Shown here one piece after another: positions 30,254 to 41,871 of a stretch of DNA of 64,000 nt. Position numbers and translations under genes: made by a program. Source of the stretch: Petunia secreta (lineage: Eukaryota > Streptophyta > Magnoliopsida > Solanales > Solanaceae). A model generated the notes under the pieces. It was given only the letters and a program-made list of their open reading frames with translations. It did no database searches and was not told where the DNA came from. The stretch's first letter is position 1. Each line of letters begins with the position of its first letter. Location: positions 33,861,501 to 33,925,500 of the forward strand of contig JARKIP010000005.1 of the NCBI GenBank assembly GCA_029990175.1, in the 5' to 3' direction.

Positions 30254-31581
30254 ATGGCCAACGAAGGACAAGATTTCATGAAGGATGCCTTGGCTAATCT
30301 TCTTGCCAAGATGGACCTCATGGACCAAAAGATTGGAAATCTTGAGAAGATGACATCTATTGCTCAAGTAAAGCAAGGGACCCCGAGTGTCCAAGGCAAA
30401 GCCGGAGAAGGCACGAGTCATAGCACTCCTATGACTGCCGGACACCTTGTTGAGCTAAACAAGAGGTATGAGCAAAGCAAAGTTGAAGCTCTACGAGAGC
30501 ATGGGTTGGGCAATCCCCGACAAGAGGGCAATCCCCTCAACTTGGGCAATCCCCAAGTAAGTACTCCACTTAGAAGACCCGTGCGGAATGTCCCACCTCT
30601 TGAACAAATTGATGAAGTTCAAGAAGAGGAGGAGGCCGGGTATGGTGATGAAGCCTATGGGTATGATGTTCCTTATCAACCTAGGAGGCAAATGCATTGG
30701 GGTCGAAACGTGGATAGGGGTAGAGGCCGGGGTCGAGGGCCACCCATGGGCTATGCTAAAGGAAGTGAACAAGTGTTGGGCAATCCCCAACAAGTGGGCA
30801 ATCCCCACTCTTTGGGCAATCCCCAAAGAAATACTCCGCTTCCAAAACCCATCCGAAATGTTCCACCCACGGAAGATGTGGAGGAGGATATGGTTGAAGA
30901 GGATCCTCATGTTTCTCTAGTTGTGAGGAGGAGCTTAGGTGCCGTATTGGTGGAGGATAGTGAGAATGATCAAAGAGAGAACCTCTTTCACGCTAGATGC
31001 CGAGTCATGGGTGTAGTTTGCTCCATGATTATTGACTCGGGAAGTTGTGCCAACATAGTGGGCCAAACATTGATTTCCCAATTGAAGTTACCCACCTTGA
31101 GACATCCCAACCCGTATCGAGTACAAGGGCTAAGTGAGTGTGGGGAGTTGAAGGTGGAGGAGCAAGCATTGATTGAGTTTGGCATGGGAAGCTATAAAGA
31201 CAAAATCTTGTTTGATGTTGTCCCGATGCAAGCATGCCATCTCTTATTTGGGAGACCATGGCAATATGATAGATGTGTGGTGCACGATGGCCGGACCAAT
31301 TCATATACGGTCAAGAATGATGGGAGGAAATATGTGCTCAGACCTTTGACTCCAAGGCAAGTAAGGGAAGACTACAAGCGGATGAGGGAGTTTAGGAAAG
31401 CGGCTAAAGCCAAGTCACCCATTTTACTTGAACCCGAGGTAAACAATTTCATTGTTTTGCCATTGCATGATGAAAATGGGAGTCACTCCACTCCAATTGA
31501 GAGAGAAAAGATAGAGAGAAGTGAGGGAGTGACCGGTGACAATCCAAGAGAGGAAAAAGGAGAGGAATTGAGGAGTGATGT
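30254..31581 (+). pseudogene. G protein, part 1: gag N-terminus joined directly to protease, then start of ACC
   Basis: From the ATG at 30254 (MANEGQDF) the frame is open for about 440 codons. It has two sets of GNPQ/GNPH repeats (30505-30556, 30775-30827), RGRGRGRG, then passes straight to an acidic linker and protease (IIDSGSCANIV, catalytic Asp present). The gag core and zinc knuckle present in B1 and I are missing. After RKAAKAKS the ACC start follows, as in B1. It is cut by solo LTR H; 915 bp equivalent to B1 24537-25451 are absent. Confidence 0.85.
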
Positions 31582-32353
31582 TGATAAGACCCAAATAGGC
31601 GGAAGCAAATAACAAGGATGCGGAAGCAACAATCACAAGATAACAAGAAAGTAAGGGATTGGGAAGAATAGAAATAGAAGAAAGAAATGAATCAAGCTAA
31701 ACAATTAGATTAATTCAAAAGGGAGAAGAGACTTGAACCATTAAACGGGACTCACACTAGCGGTGATCCACCATGGATTCATCGTAAGAGATACATGAAG
31801 TCAACGCTTCAACAAGAAAGGCCTTGCCTATTCTATCTCTCAATTCTATCTTCAAAACTAGCTAATTGAAATAAATGACTAAGTGTGGTATTTATAGGTT
31901 CACCACACTTCTAAATGAAATGTCTAAAAACCCTCAAATGTAATAAAAATAATACAAGCCTCGTAGGGCCAAAATAGGAACTACGCATGGCATTCCCGTG
32001 CAAAACAACGCAACTAGGCGCCCCACCTAGTGTAGGTAGGCGCCCCACCTAGTCTCATCAGGCGTCCCAAGCAGGCCCTCCGCCTACTGCAGAGGCGGAC
32101 TGAGATCCAGAGGTCAGACACAAAGTGGGCGGTCCGCCTAGTCAAAGGGGCGGTCCGCCTGCTTCCCTGAAGGCTTGAAATGTCTCGAAATGTGTCTCCC
32201 GAGCCTCTCCTTTGGGGCCTAGGTGGTCCTCCTCCCGTGGCGCTCCTTTGCATGATCTTTAAGTCGTTTTCGGTGGGGCCTTGGCGGTACTCTTTGTGCT
32301 CTCAAGCTTAGCTCTTGATGGTTGGCGTTTTGGCTCCAATTTGGGTCTTATCA
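31582..32353 (-). mobile_element. H: solo LTR (772 bp), minus strand, without TSD
   Basis: Plus-strand ends TGATAAGACCC and GGGTCTTATCA. TATA box at 31889-31896 (TATAAATA in sense) and palindromes at 32013-32160. The flanks are GATGT and AGAAT, not a duplication, and 915 bp of G are missing between them. This suggests recombination between two separate insertions of this family rather than within one. Confidence 0.85.
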
Positions 32354-32948
32354 AGAATCCATCATCAACACATTCCTTGAGAGCTTGACTTTTGAGGAGG
32401 GTTGCCTAGTTGATGAAATGGAAGGGAAAGAGGAACCCCTTGGTGTGAGTAGGTATGCTCTAAAGAAGGGGAGTGGAGTGCTTGATCCTACTTGTAGGGT
32501 GGGCTATTTGACTCACTCCACTCCACATGTTGATCACACCTCGAGGATAGGTTGGTGTGTTGATCTTGAGCTTAAGGTTCAAGGGGATTTTGGTAGCTTG
32601 ATCTTGCCTTTTCCATCTTCCCATGACCTCTTTGCTCATTATCTTGTTGAGTGCATGCTGATTTTTAACCAAGTACTTATTGTTCTCTTTGGAGACTTGA
32701 TATTCATGATTGTTATTGATGCTTGGTTATATCACAAGAGTGTGTTTTCCACACTTCTTGCACTAACCTACTTTCAAAGTGGGACGTTTGCGTGTTTTTG
32801 TTTGTCGTTGCTTGTAGGTTCTAAGCTCCATGCTAAGGCGGGGGAGCTCTTGGAAGAAGCCTATGTCAAAGTGACGATCAAGAGGGACAACAGAGGATAT
32901 TCTTGGCCACCCCGAGGAGTTGTTAGAGCCATGAGAGACCAAGCCTTC
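32354..32948 (+). pseudogene. G protein, part 2: end of ACC and integrase relic
   Basis: Continues ACC at ESIINTFLESL, with RYALKKGSGVLD and VIDAWLYHKSVFS. The acceptor-like TTGTAG and the integrase relic SKLHAKAGELLEEAYVKV follow, as in B1. It lacks the 29-bp duplication of B1, so it shows the less damaged form. Five bases (GATTT) of the hairpin are missing at 32947, just before I. Element I is inserted in the hairpin itself. Confidence 0.83.
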
Positions 32949-32953
32949 GAGGA

Positions 32954-33718
32954 TGATAAAAATCAAAATGCGGAAAAGTAAAAGATAAAAGTGAGACGTA
33001 GCTCGTACGATAATCTCAAGTAGCAACGGAGAACTTGTTCCGTTACACCCCGAGAGAATGACAAGAACACCTACACTAAGCAACTACCCTCGAGCTAACG
33101 TGAGCACGCAAGTAGAATGATCGGGGGTGATTGGAATTCATCTAGATCCGCTAGAGGAAGAACAAGTCCCATCAAGGTTTCATTCATTCAATCCAAGAGT
33201 TCAACTATCAACACAAGTGTTTGTTCAATCATCAAAGTTTGCTAAAAGATTTAAAGAGGCTAAGTGAAATATTTATAGGCTTCACTTAGGTCTAAATAAA
33301 AGGTCTAAAATACCCCCAAAGTGGGTTAAAACAAATAAGGCCACGCAGGGCTAAAGTTGGAAGTTCAAGTAAAAGTCATTAAAAATCCCGCATGTGGGTC
33401 ACAGGGGTAGGCGGTCCGCCTAGTAGGGGGAGGCGGTCCGCCCTGAACCTTTCATGCCTCTGGATTTTGGGAGGCGCCCCGCCTCAGCTGGGAGGCGCTC
33501 CGCCTTGTTCAGGAGCCCCTTGGGATGTCTCATTTTGGGGCTCTTGAGCCTCACCAAGCGTCCTAGAGGATCCTCCATCCATGGTATACCAAAGCATGGT
33601 CTTCAAGTTGCTCTCGGGGCCTTCTTCCATACCCTTCCATATCAAGTGAAGATGGGTATCTTGGATCAACTTGGCTTGACTCCGAGTGAAGGGTCTTGAG
33701 GGGGTTTGGGTCTTATCA
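32954..33718 (-). repeat. 3' LTR of I (765 bp)
   Basis: Sense order TGATAAGACCCAAACC … TTTTTATCA. TATA box at 33270-33277. Palindromes at 33409-33505. It is 62 bp shorter than the partner LTR; the missing part lies between two palindromes. Pol coding continues into it down to 33484. Confidence 0.93.
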
Positions 33719-36700
33719 TCCTCCCCTTCTTGAGAGGATTTCGTCCTCGAAATCGAAGCATCATCCCCAACCTCTTCATCATCATGCACGACCTCTTCAT
33801 TACCTACATCCAAAGGAACCAAGTCACAAACATTGAAAGTATTAGAAACTTGATACTCACTTGGCAAGTCGACCACATAGGCATTGTTGTTTATCTTCGA
33901 GAGCACTTGGAATGGTCCATCTCCCCGGGGTGCCAACTTCCCTTTCCTAAGGTTTGGAAACCTTTCTTTCCGGAAGTGCACCCAAACATAGTCACCCTTC
34001 TTGAGTTCCACCTTCTTGCGGCCTTTGTTTTTCTTGGAGGCAACCTTAGCATAAGTTTCCTCCAAGTTCTTCTTCGCCCTTGCATGGAGCTCAACCAAAG
34101 CCTTGGCTCTAGCTTTACCTTCAAAATTAACAACCATTTCCCTTGGCAAAGGGGTTAGATCAAGGGGAATCAAGGGGTTAAATCCATAAACACACTCGAA
34201 TGGAGTCATGCCTATCATGCTATGCAATGTGCGATTGTAGGCAAACTCCATAAGAGGTAGGCGATCAATCCAAGTCCCGGCCTTCCCTCGGGTCATGGCT
34301 CTAAGAAGAGCTCCCAAGGTTCGGTTTACCACTTCCGTTTGCCCATCGGTTTGCGGGTGGTGGGACGTGGAGAACAAGAGCTTGGTGCCTAAAGCACCCC
34401 ATAAACACCTCCAAAAATGACTTAGGAACTTAGTGTCCCTATCACTCACTATGGTTTGAGGCACACCATGCAACTTCAAAACATTTTCAATAAACAAAGT
34501 TGCCACATGTTGTGCATCATCACATTTCTTGCATGGAATGAAATGAGCCATTTTGGAGAACCTATCCACAACAACAAAAATGCTATCATGGCCCCCTCTA
34601 GTCCTTGGTAATCCCATCACAAAATCCATGGAGATATCCAACCACGGACTAGTAGGTACGGGGAGAGGGGTATACAACCCATGAGGGTGGGCTTTAGATT
34701 TGGCACGTTTGCAATCAAGGCAATTAGTGCAAAACTTCTCCACATGCACCCTCATCTTTGGCCAATAGAATTGTTCTTGAAGAATGGCCAAAGTCTTTCT
34801 TGTGCCAAAATGTCCCATGAGTCCCCCGCAATGTGCTTCATGCACAAGCAACTCTCTCCAAGAGGACTCCGGAATGCACACTCTACCATTTTTGAAGATA
34901 TAACCATTAACCCATTGGTATTTATCAACTCTCTCCCCTTTCTCTAGAGTGTCATGGACACTTTTTAGCTTTGGGTCATGAGCATACATCAATTTAATGC
35001 TCTCAAAACCCATGAGCTTAGAGGTGAGAGTGGTGGCTAGAGCAAACTTTCTCGAAAGCGCATCCGCCACGACATTGTCTTTCCCTTTCTTGTATTGGAT
35101 CACATAGGGAAAGGACTCAATGAATTCAACCCACTTGGCATGTCTCTTATTGAGCTTCTCTTGGCCTCTCAAATGCTTGAGTGACTCATGGTCACTCTTG
35201 ATTACAAACTCACGAGGCCAAAGATAGTGTTGCCAATGGGCAAGGGCTCTCACAAGGGCATACAACTCCTTGTCATATGTCGAATAATTCAAGGAAGCCC
35301 CTTTCAACTTCTCACTAAAGTAGGCGATGGGTTTGCTATCTTGCATTAAAACACCACCAATTCCCACCCCCGAGGCATCACACTCAACCTCAAATGCCTT
35401 CCCGAAGTCGGGCAATTGCAATAGCGGGGCGGTACTCAACCTACTTTTCAACTCAAGGAAGGCCTTCTCTTGAGGCTCTCCCCAAACAAACGGTTGGTCT
35501 TTCTTCACCAATTCGGTGAGTGGAGCGGCAATGGAGCTAAAGTCCTTCACAAATCGCCTATAAAAGCTTGCGAGACCATGAAAGCTCCTCACTTGAGTCA
35601 CGGTAGTAGGAGTAGGCCAATCACGTATGGCCTCTACCTTAGACTCATCCACCTCCACTCCTTGGGCACTCACAACAAACCCAAGAAAGACCACCTTTTT
35701 AACACCAAAGGCACACTTTTTAAAATTAGCATAGAGCTTTTGGGCTCTCAACTTTTCAAGCACTAGCCTAAGGTGTTCAACATGGTCGTCTATTGATTTG
35801 CTATAGATCAATATATCGTCAAAATAGACGACCACAAACTTGTTGATGAATGGCTTTAGAACATGGTTCATTAGCCTCATGAAGGTACTAGGTGCATTGG
35901 AGAGCCCAAAGGGCATCACCAACCATTCATAGAGACCAAATTTGGTCTTGAATGCGGTTTTCCATTCATCACCCGGTTTCATCCGGATTTGATGGTAGCC
36001 GGACCTAAGGTCAATTTTGCTAAACACACATGAGCCGCTCAATTCATCTAACATATCATCAAGTCGGGGAATAGGATGACGGTACTTTACCGTTATTTTG
36101 TTCACGGCCCGACAATCAACACACATTCTCCAAGTGCCGTCCTTTTTGGGAACAAGGATCACGGGCACGGCACAAGGACTCAAGCTTTCCCTTACCAAAC
36201 CATTAGTAAGCAATTCTTCAACTTGCTTTTGCAATTCCCTTGTATCCTCCGGGTTGCTCCTATAGGCCGGTTTGTTCGGGATTTGGGATCCCGGGACAAA
36301 GTCTATTTGATGCTCAATGCCCCTCAAAGGAGGCAATCCATCCGGCATTTCATCCGGGAACATGTCACCAAAATCCTTCAAAACATTCTCAAACACACTA
36401 GGCAAAGGGTTAGAAGAAAAATCACAATTAGAGTTTAGAACCATACCTTTGTGCACTAGGCATATGAGAAGCTTGTTGCCATCATTTCCTCTTAAGAGCT
36501 CGCCCGGTTGCATCATGGCACAAATGCCACCGGTAGATGATGTGGGTGGGATTGCCACCATACTTTTGGACAAAGGACTAGTCTCAATGATTGACTTAGC
36601 CTTTGCCACCTCTCTCAACTCCTTCATTTTCTTGTAGTCATCACTCACTTGTTTAGGAGTGAGAGGTTTAAGCACATATCTTTTCCCTTCATGTTTGACC

Positions 36701-38624
36701 GTGTAAGTATTGACACGACCGTCATGCACCACTTGCCTATCGAATTGCCAAGGCCTCCCTAAGAGTAGGTGGCACGCTTGCATGGGCACAACGTCAAACA
36801 AATGCTCATCTACATAACTCCCCATTTTGAATCGAAGCATCACTTGCTTCACCACTTTAAGCTCCCCACATTCGCTTAGCCATTGTAGCCGGTAAGGTTT
36901 AGGATGCTTTATGGCCGTCAACTTCAATTGAGACACAAGTGATTGACTCACTACATTTGCACAACTTCCGGAATCAATTATCATAGAACAAACGGCATCT
37001 TTGACCCGGCACCTAGCATGGAATAGATTTTCCCTTTGCAAGGTTTCACTATCTTCCACGATCATAACCCCTAGGCTCCTTCTCACAACTAAGAAAGTAT
37101 GAAAATCCTCCTCTTCCCCCGTGTCATCAAGCAAATCATCCTCCTCTACTCCCTCATCTCCCTCTTCTCTCTCTATTCCCTCATCTTCCGATTCACTCTC
37201 TTTCTCATATGCATCATTACCAACAACAATCATGGTCCTCTTTGTAGGACATTCCCTAGCAAAGTGACCATAGCCCTTGCACTTGTGGCATTGTATGGAA
37301 GAAGAAGTAGGAGCATGTAATTGAGTTTTAGAGTTACCTCCCACATTAGGTGTGTTCTTCTCATACGGCTTTTTCACATCCTTGGTAGCATTTGTACCAC
37401 TTGTTCCACTTGCACTTGGGAACCTTGCATTTGTAGTAGGAGGCTTCCATTCCTTTTGTTTGCTTGTTGGAGTAGTAGTGCTACTCTTGTAGCGAAGGGA
37501 TTTCTCCTCTTTGAGCCATTTCTCGGCTTCAACCGCATCTTCACATAGCTTGTAATGATCATCATATTTGTGGAACTTCAATTGTGAAGCTATGTCTCGG
37601 TTCAAGCCCCCTTTGAACGGATCATGGCCGTCTCATTGTCTTCATCATCCAAGTGAAGGATCATTCGGATTTGCTCAAATTCATTGAAGTATTCACCAAC
37701 CGATTTGGAACCTTGCTTCAAATCATATAGACGCCTTTGTTGTTCAACCCGGTATTGGTTAGTCAAGTACTTCTCATCCATCACACGGATCAACTCTTCC
37801 CAAGTAAGATTAATAGCCATTCCCGTCCTCCTTCTATTTCTCTTCACCGACTCCCACCAAGTAGAAGCAAAAGATTCAAAGGAGGATATTGCATACTTGG
37901 TTTTCTTCACATCGGGCATATCATTGGTGTCAAAGATACGCTCCATAGCCAATTTCCAACCAATGTACTCCACCGGGTCACTACTTCCTTTGAAAGAAGG
38001 AATAGTGAGCTTCACACTATTAAGATTGTTGTTGTTATCACGACCCCCTTGGAACGGCTCCGGTTGGCCCCCATAGTGATCATCATAAGCAACATAGTCC
38101 CTCCTCGCATTCCTTCCTCCATATCCTAAGGGTGGCCCTCGACCTCGGCCTCTACCCTGATCCACATTTCGACCCCAATTCATACCTCGTCTCGGTTGAA
38201 GGTGATCCTCATAACCATAAGCCTCATCATCATACTCGGCTTCCTCCCCTTCTTGAGCTTCATCGACTTGCTCAAGAGGTTGCACGTTTCGGATGGGCCT
38301 TGGTAATGGGATGTTTCTTGGAGGATTATCCAAGATACGGGGAATGCCCGTTCGTTCAATTCTCTCTCGATCTTCCTTTACCCGTTGTTGATTGAGTAAT
38401 TCAACAACTTGCTCCGGGGTAAAGGTAGGGCTACTCGAGCCTTCTCCGGCCTCAATTTGGACACTCGGGGTCCCCTTTTCAATTGGGACACTCGGGGTCC
38501 CTTGGTCACCTTGGGTACTCGAGGCACCCTTTTCAAGTGACTCAATCCTTTGAGTCATGACATCCATCTTGGCAAGAAGGCTAGCCAAGGCCTCCTTGAT
38601 GAAATCTTGACCCTCGTTGGCCAT
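33484..38624 (-). pseudogene. Element I gag-pol polyprotein with one frameshift
   Basis: Starts at MANEGQDF (38624). The first frame ends at 37602, while pol continues in another frame from about 37605, owing to one missing base compared with B1 and A1. Domains: gag with RGRGRGRG and core, zinc knuckle CHKCKGYGHFAREC (about 37249-37290), protease IIDSGSCANV, RT with YFDD at 35815-35826, RNase H (ECDASGVG), integrase (HHCC, MDFVMGLP, SDRDTKF, TDGQTEVVNR), GPF/Y-type end. The tail runs 235 bp into the LTR (TRSQAKLIQD) and ends in GGAPPS, coded by a GC palindrome. It is the least damaged pol in the window. No ACC and no chromodomain. Confidence 0.92.
33719..33754 (-). promoter_or_regulatory. Hairpin and polypurine tract of I
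   Basis: Hairpin GATTTCGAGGACGAAATC on the minus strand (33737-33754); purine tract 33719-33731 next to the LTR. It also encodes SRTKSSQEGEDD. Confidence 0.87.
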
Positions 38625-39843
38625 TGTACCTACAAAGAAAAGAAACAAGCGTTAGTTAAAACACCTCACTCGCTCCCTCACTTGTGTTCACTCGGATCAC
38701 TCTTTTGGGTGGCGGTGGATATTTCACTCGACTTGTAGTTCCAAAGCTTCCCGTAGATGACTAACAATCCCTCTACTCAACCAAACTATTCACGAGTCAA
38801 GCACACTCCGGGGTGAGTGGAGTTAAAGGGACTCGATGAACGCTAGGCACTTTGAAGTAAAGGACTTGAATCAAAAGGAACTACGGTTCTTCTTTGAGTT
38901 CTAGTCTCCTTTCTATGGCACGATGAACCTAGTAGCTTGAAGTAATTAGTACTAATCAAGTAGGATTATACTCTAATAGTACCAATTAGAAGCAATGCAC
39001 ACAACAAAACAAGGAATCCTAGAAGTTTCTACCCAATTCCCAAGCTTCAGGAAGTAGGCGCCCCGCCTCAGCTAGTGGGCGGTCCGCCCTGGGTAAAGTG
39101 CAGGTGAGAGGCGCTCCGCCCTCTCAGGGAGGCGCTCCGCCTCAGAGAAATTCCTGCAAGCTCACCAGTGGGAGGCGCTCCGCCTCCTGCTGTGTCCCAG
39201 CACAGCTCACTTCGCGTTTTGTTGATTTTTCACCCACAAATCCAACTATTCAAGCGTTGTTTTAGCAATTCAAAGGTACCCAAATGTTGTATTAGTCACA
39301 AAGATCAAACCACAACAACTTTTATCAAACCCCAATCAATATCAAACAATCCACCATGATCATCTTCTTCAAAGCTAGGGTTTCAAAATTTTCAAATTTT
39401 CAAAGGGTTTCAAATTTCAATTCATGCAATACAACTCCAAATTGGGTGTTTAAGGTACCAAAAGAACGGGAATCACACAAGGATCAAACCCCAATATCAA
39501 ATCTCAATCCAATATCAATCCAACCCAAGAATCAATCAAAAGTCATCAAGAACAAGTTCATCAAGGGTTTTAAGGGGTTTTGGGGTTTTGATTTTCAATC
39601 TTCTCCAATCCAAGTGTTTTTGGTATCCAAATGACGGGATTTCAACCACGATCAAGAATCTATAACACCCATATCATGAATCACTCAAACCAACAAGATA
39701 CACCAAATTTTTAGATTTTTAATTTTTCAATTTTTTTTGTAGTTTTCTTCTTTTAACAACAACAAACAAGAACCTAAGATAGAAATCGACCTAGGCACGA
39801 AGAATCAAGGGTCGGGGGTTTGTAGAGACAAAACCCGAGCCTT
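38625..39843 (-). other. Element I untranslated leader
   Basis: Matches the B1 and G leaders. Palindromes at 39055-39186 and an acceptor-like TTTGTAG/GTACA before the ATG. No gene is supported in it. Confidence 0.87.
39055..39186. repeat. GC palindrome cluster in the leader of I
   Basis: Plus-strand GGCGCCCCGCC, GGCGGTCCGCC and three GGCGCTCCGCC. The same three kinds occur in its LTRs. Confidence 0.88.
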
Positions 39844-39855
39844 GCTCTGATACCA
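39844..39855 (-). other. Primer-binding site of I
   Basis: The minus strand reads TGGTATCAGAGC, three bases from the LTR. Confidence 0.92.
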
Positions 39856-39858
39856 AGA

Positions 39859-40685
39859 TGATAAAAATCAAAATGCAGAAAAGTAAAAGATAAAAGTGAG
39901 ACGTAGCTCGTACAATAATCTCAAGTAGCAACGGAGAACTTGTTCCGTTACACCCCGAGAGAATGACAAGAACACCTACACTAAGCAACTACCCTCGAGC
40001 TAACGTGAGCACGCAAGTAGAATGATCGGGGGGGATTGGAATTCATCTAGATCCGCTAGAGGAAGAACAAGTCCCATCAAGGTTTCATTCATTCAATCCA
40101 AGAGTTCAACTCTCAACACAAGTGTTTGTTCAATCATCAAAGTTAGCTAAAAGATTTAAAGAGGCTAAGTGAAGTATTTATAGGCTTCACTTAGGTCTAA
40201 ATAAAAGGTCTAAAATACCCCCAAAGTGGGTTAAAACAAATAAGGCCACGCAGGGCTAAAGTTGGAAGTTCAAGCAAAAGTCATGAAAAATCCCGCATGT
40301 AGGTCACAGGGGTAGGCGGTCCGCCTAGTAGGGGGAGGCGGCCGCCCAGCAGTCATCAGCTCTCTGGATCTGAGGGAGGCGGTCCGCCTAGGCTGGGAGG
40401 CGGTCCGCCCTGAACCTTTCATGCCTCTGGATTTTGGGAGGCGCCCCGCCTCAGCTGGGAGGCGCTCCGCCTTGTTCTGGAGCCCCTTGGGATGTCTCAT
40501 TTTGGGGCTCTTGAGCCTCACCAAGCGTCCTAGAGGATCCTCCATCCATGGTATACCAAAGCATGGTCTTCAAGTTGCTCTCGGGGCCTTCTTCCATACC
40601 CTTCCATATCAAGTGAAAATGGGTATCTTGGATCAACTTGGCTTGACTCCGAGTGAAGGGTCTTGAGGGGGTTTGGGTCTTATCA
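39859..40685 (-). repeat. 5' LTR of I (827 bp)
   Basis: The longer of the two LTRs; palindromes at 40313-40472, TATA box at 40175-40182. The pol tail frame is also open here (down to 40451). Confidence 0.93.
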
Positions 40686-40715
40686 GAAGACGAAATCTTC
40701 TCAAGAAGGGGAGGA

Positions 40716-41424
40716 TGATAAGACCCAAATCGAGCAACCATCTAAAAACATCATCCAAGGCCAAGGAAGAGCTTATGCATTGGAACGCCATGGAACGAGG
40801 AGCCTTAGAGACACATTTCGAGGCGTTTCAAGCACTCAGGGAAGCAGGCGGACCGCCTAGTAAAAGGGGCGGACCGCCCACTTTTGGATCACCCTCTGGA
40901 TCTCGTCCAGGCAGACCTCCTACTCAGAGGAGGCGGACCGCCTACTCCTAGTAGGCTGAGCGCCTACTCCTAGAAGGTTGGGCGCCTAGTTTTTAGCCTA
41001 TGTAATTTCTATTATGCCCCTACGTGGCTTATGACTTTAGAATCTACTTAAGGGTACTTTAGGCCTTTCCTTATGTCTTGAATGAGGCCTATAAATACTC
41101 CATAGCTTAGCATTATTCCGAAGTTAGCTATTATGATGAATGATTGATTGTCAATGACAATGTTCAAGAGTGGATTCTCTTTGAATGAAAACCCTTTGAG
41201 ACGGTTTGAGTTTACTAGTGGATTCTAGTTGAACCCCAAACCACCCCCGATCATTCTATTTGCGAGTCCCAGGTGCGGCTCGAGGGTAGTTGCATAGTGT
41301 AGGTCCTCCTTGACACCGATACGAGGGTATTATGGAACGAGTTCTCCATAGTTACTTCGTAGGGAGTTCGAGTAGTGTCTCGCTCTTTATCTTTATTTCC
41401 GCGTTTCGTATTTGATTCTTATCA
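40716..41424 (+). repeat. 3' LTR of G (709 bp)
   Basis: From TGATAAGACCC to GATTCTTATCA, directly after the purine tract AAGAAGGGGAGGA (40703-40715). Palindromes at 40846-40989 and a TATA box at 41090-41097. F resumes after it. Confidence 0.93.
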
Positions 41425-41770
41425 GAAGGGGAGTGGCGTAATCGATGTTAGTTGTGAATTGAACTATTTCACTTACTCCATCCCACATGTTGAGCACACC
41501 TTGAGTGTTGGTCATGCCAAAGCCGATGTGTCACATTGTGATAAAATTGATTTGAAGGCTTGGTGTGATGGTGGGCTTAGGGGTCGTGGGGAATCTAATT
41601 GCTTCATGCATATCCTTGATCTCTTTGCTTGTTTTGAAAATGAGTGCTTGTTCTTGTCGAGCCAAGACTTTTTTGTCTCTTTTGGGGACATAAGCTTTTT
41701 CATTGGTATTGATGCTTGGCTCTATCACAAGAGTGTGTTTTCAACACTAGTTGCACTTATTTCTTGTTAA
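41425..41770 (+). pseudogene. F ORF, part 3: end of ACC
   Basis: Resumes after G at the codons for KGSGVIDVSC and runs to a stop at 41770, with FFVSFGDISFFIGIDAWLYHKSVFS near the end. It matches the C-terminus of C1. The acceptor-like CTAAC (41772-41776) and TTGTAG (to 41822) follow, then the purine tract. Confidence 0.85.
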
Positions 41771-41835
41771 GCTAACCTACTTGTGAAGTAGGAAATTTTG
41801 GTTGTGCTTGCTTTGATTGTAGGTTTTGATGGTTT

Positions 41836-41871
41836 GATTTCGAGGAAGAAATCCTTTCAAGAAGGGGAGGA
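41836..41871 (+). promoter_or_regulatory. Hairpin and polypurine tract of F
   Basis: Hairpin GATTTCGAGGAAGAAATC (41836-41853) with one C-to-A change that breaks the pair next to the loop; purine tract 41859-41871. Confidence 0.82.

Larger units (their letters stand above)
32954..40685 (-). mobile_element. I: autonomous-type Ty3/gypsy element, minus strand
   Basis: LTRs are at 32954-33718 (765 bp) and 39859-40685 (827 bp). TSD GAGGA (32949-32953) and GAAGA (40686-40690) differ at one base. It has PBS, leader with palindromes, and a gag-pol frame with one frameshift. LTR ends, leader and gag N-terminus (MANEGQDF) match B1 and G, so it is the best candidate for the autonomous partner of those families. 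Confidence 0.93.
9280..41424 (+). mobile_element. G: non-autonomous element, interrupted by D1, H and I
   Basis: Pieces in order are the 5' LTR (9280-9548 plus 28514-28971), PBS and leader (28972-30253), ORF part 1 (30254-31581), ORF part 2 (32354-32948), purine tract (40703-40715) and 3' LTR (40716-41424). The first nine bases of the 5' LTR and the adjacent F bases are deleted, so the left TSD is lost; GAAGG (41425-41429) is the likely right-hand copy. LTR type and leader match B1 and I, so I-type elements probably supplied its enzymes. Confidence 0.83.

Noticed and set aside
37602..37610. Programmed frameshift between gag and pol in element I
   Set aside because: A1, B1, E1 and E2 read through this site in one frame; a single lost base explains it better. 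Not fully excluded without more I copies.
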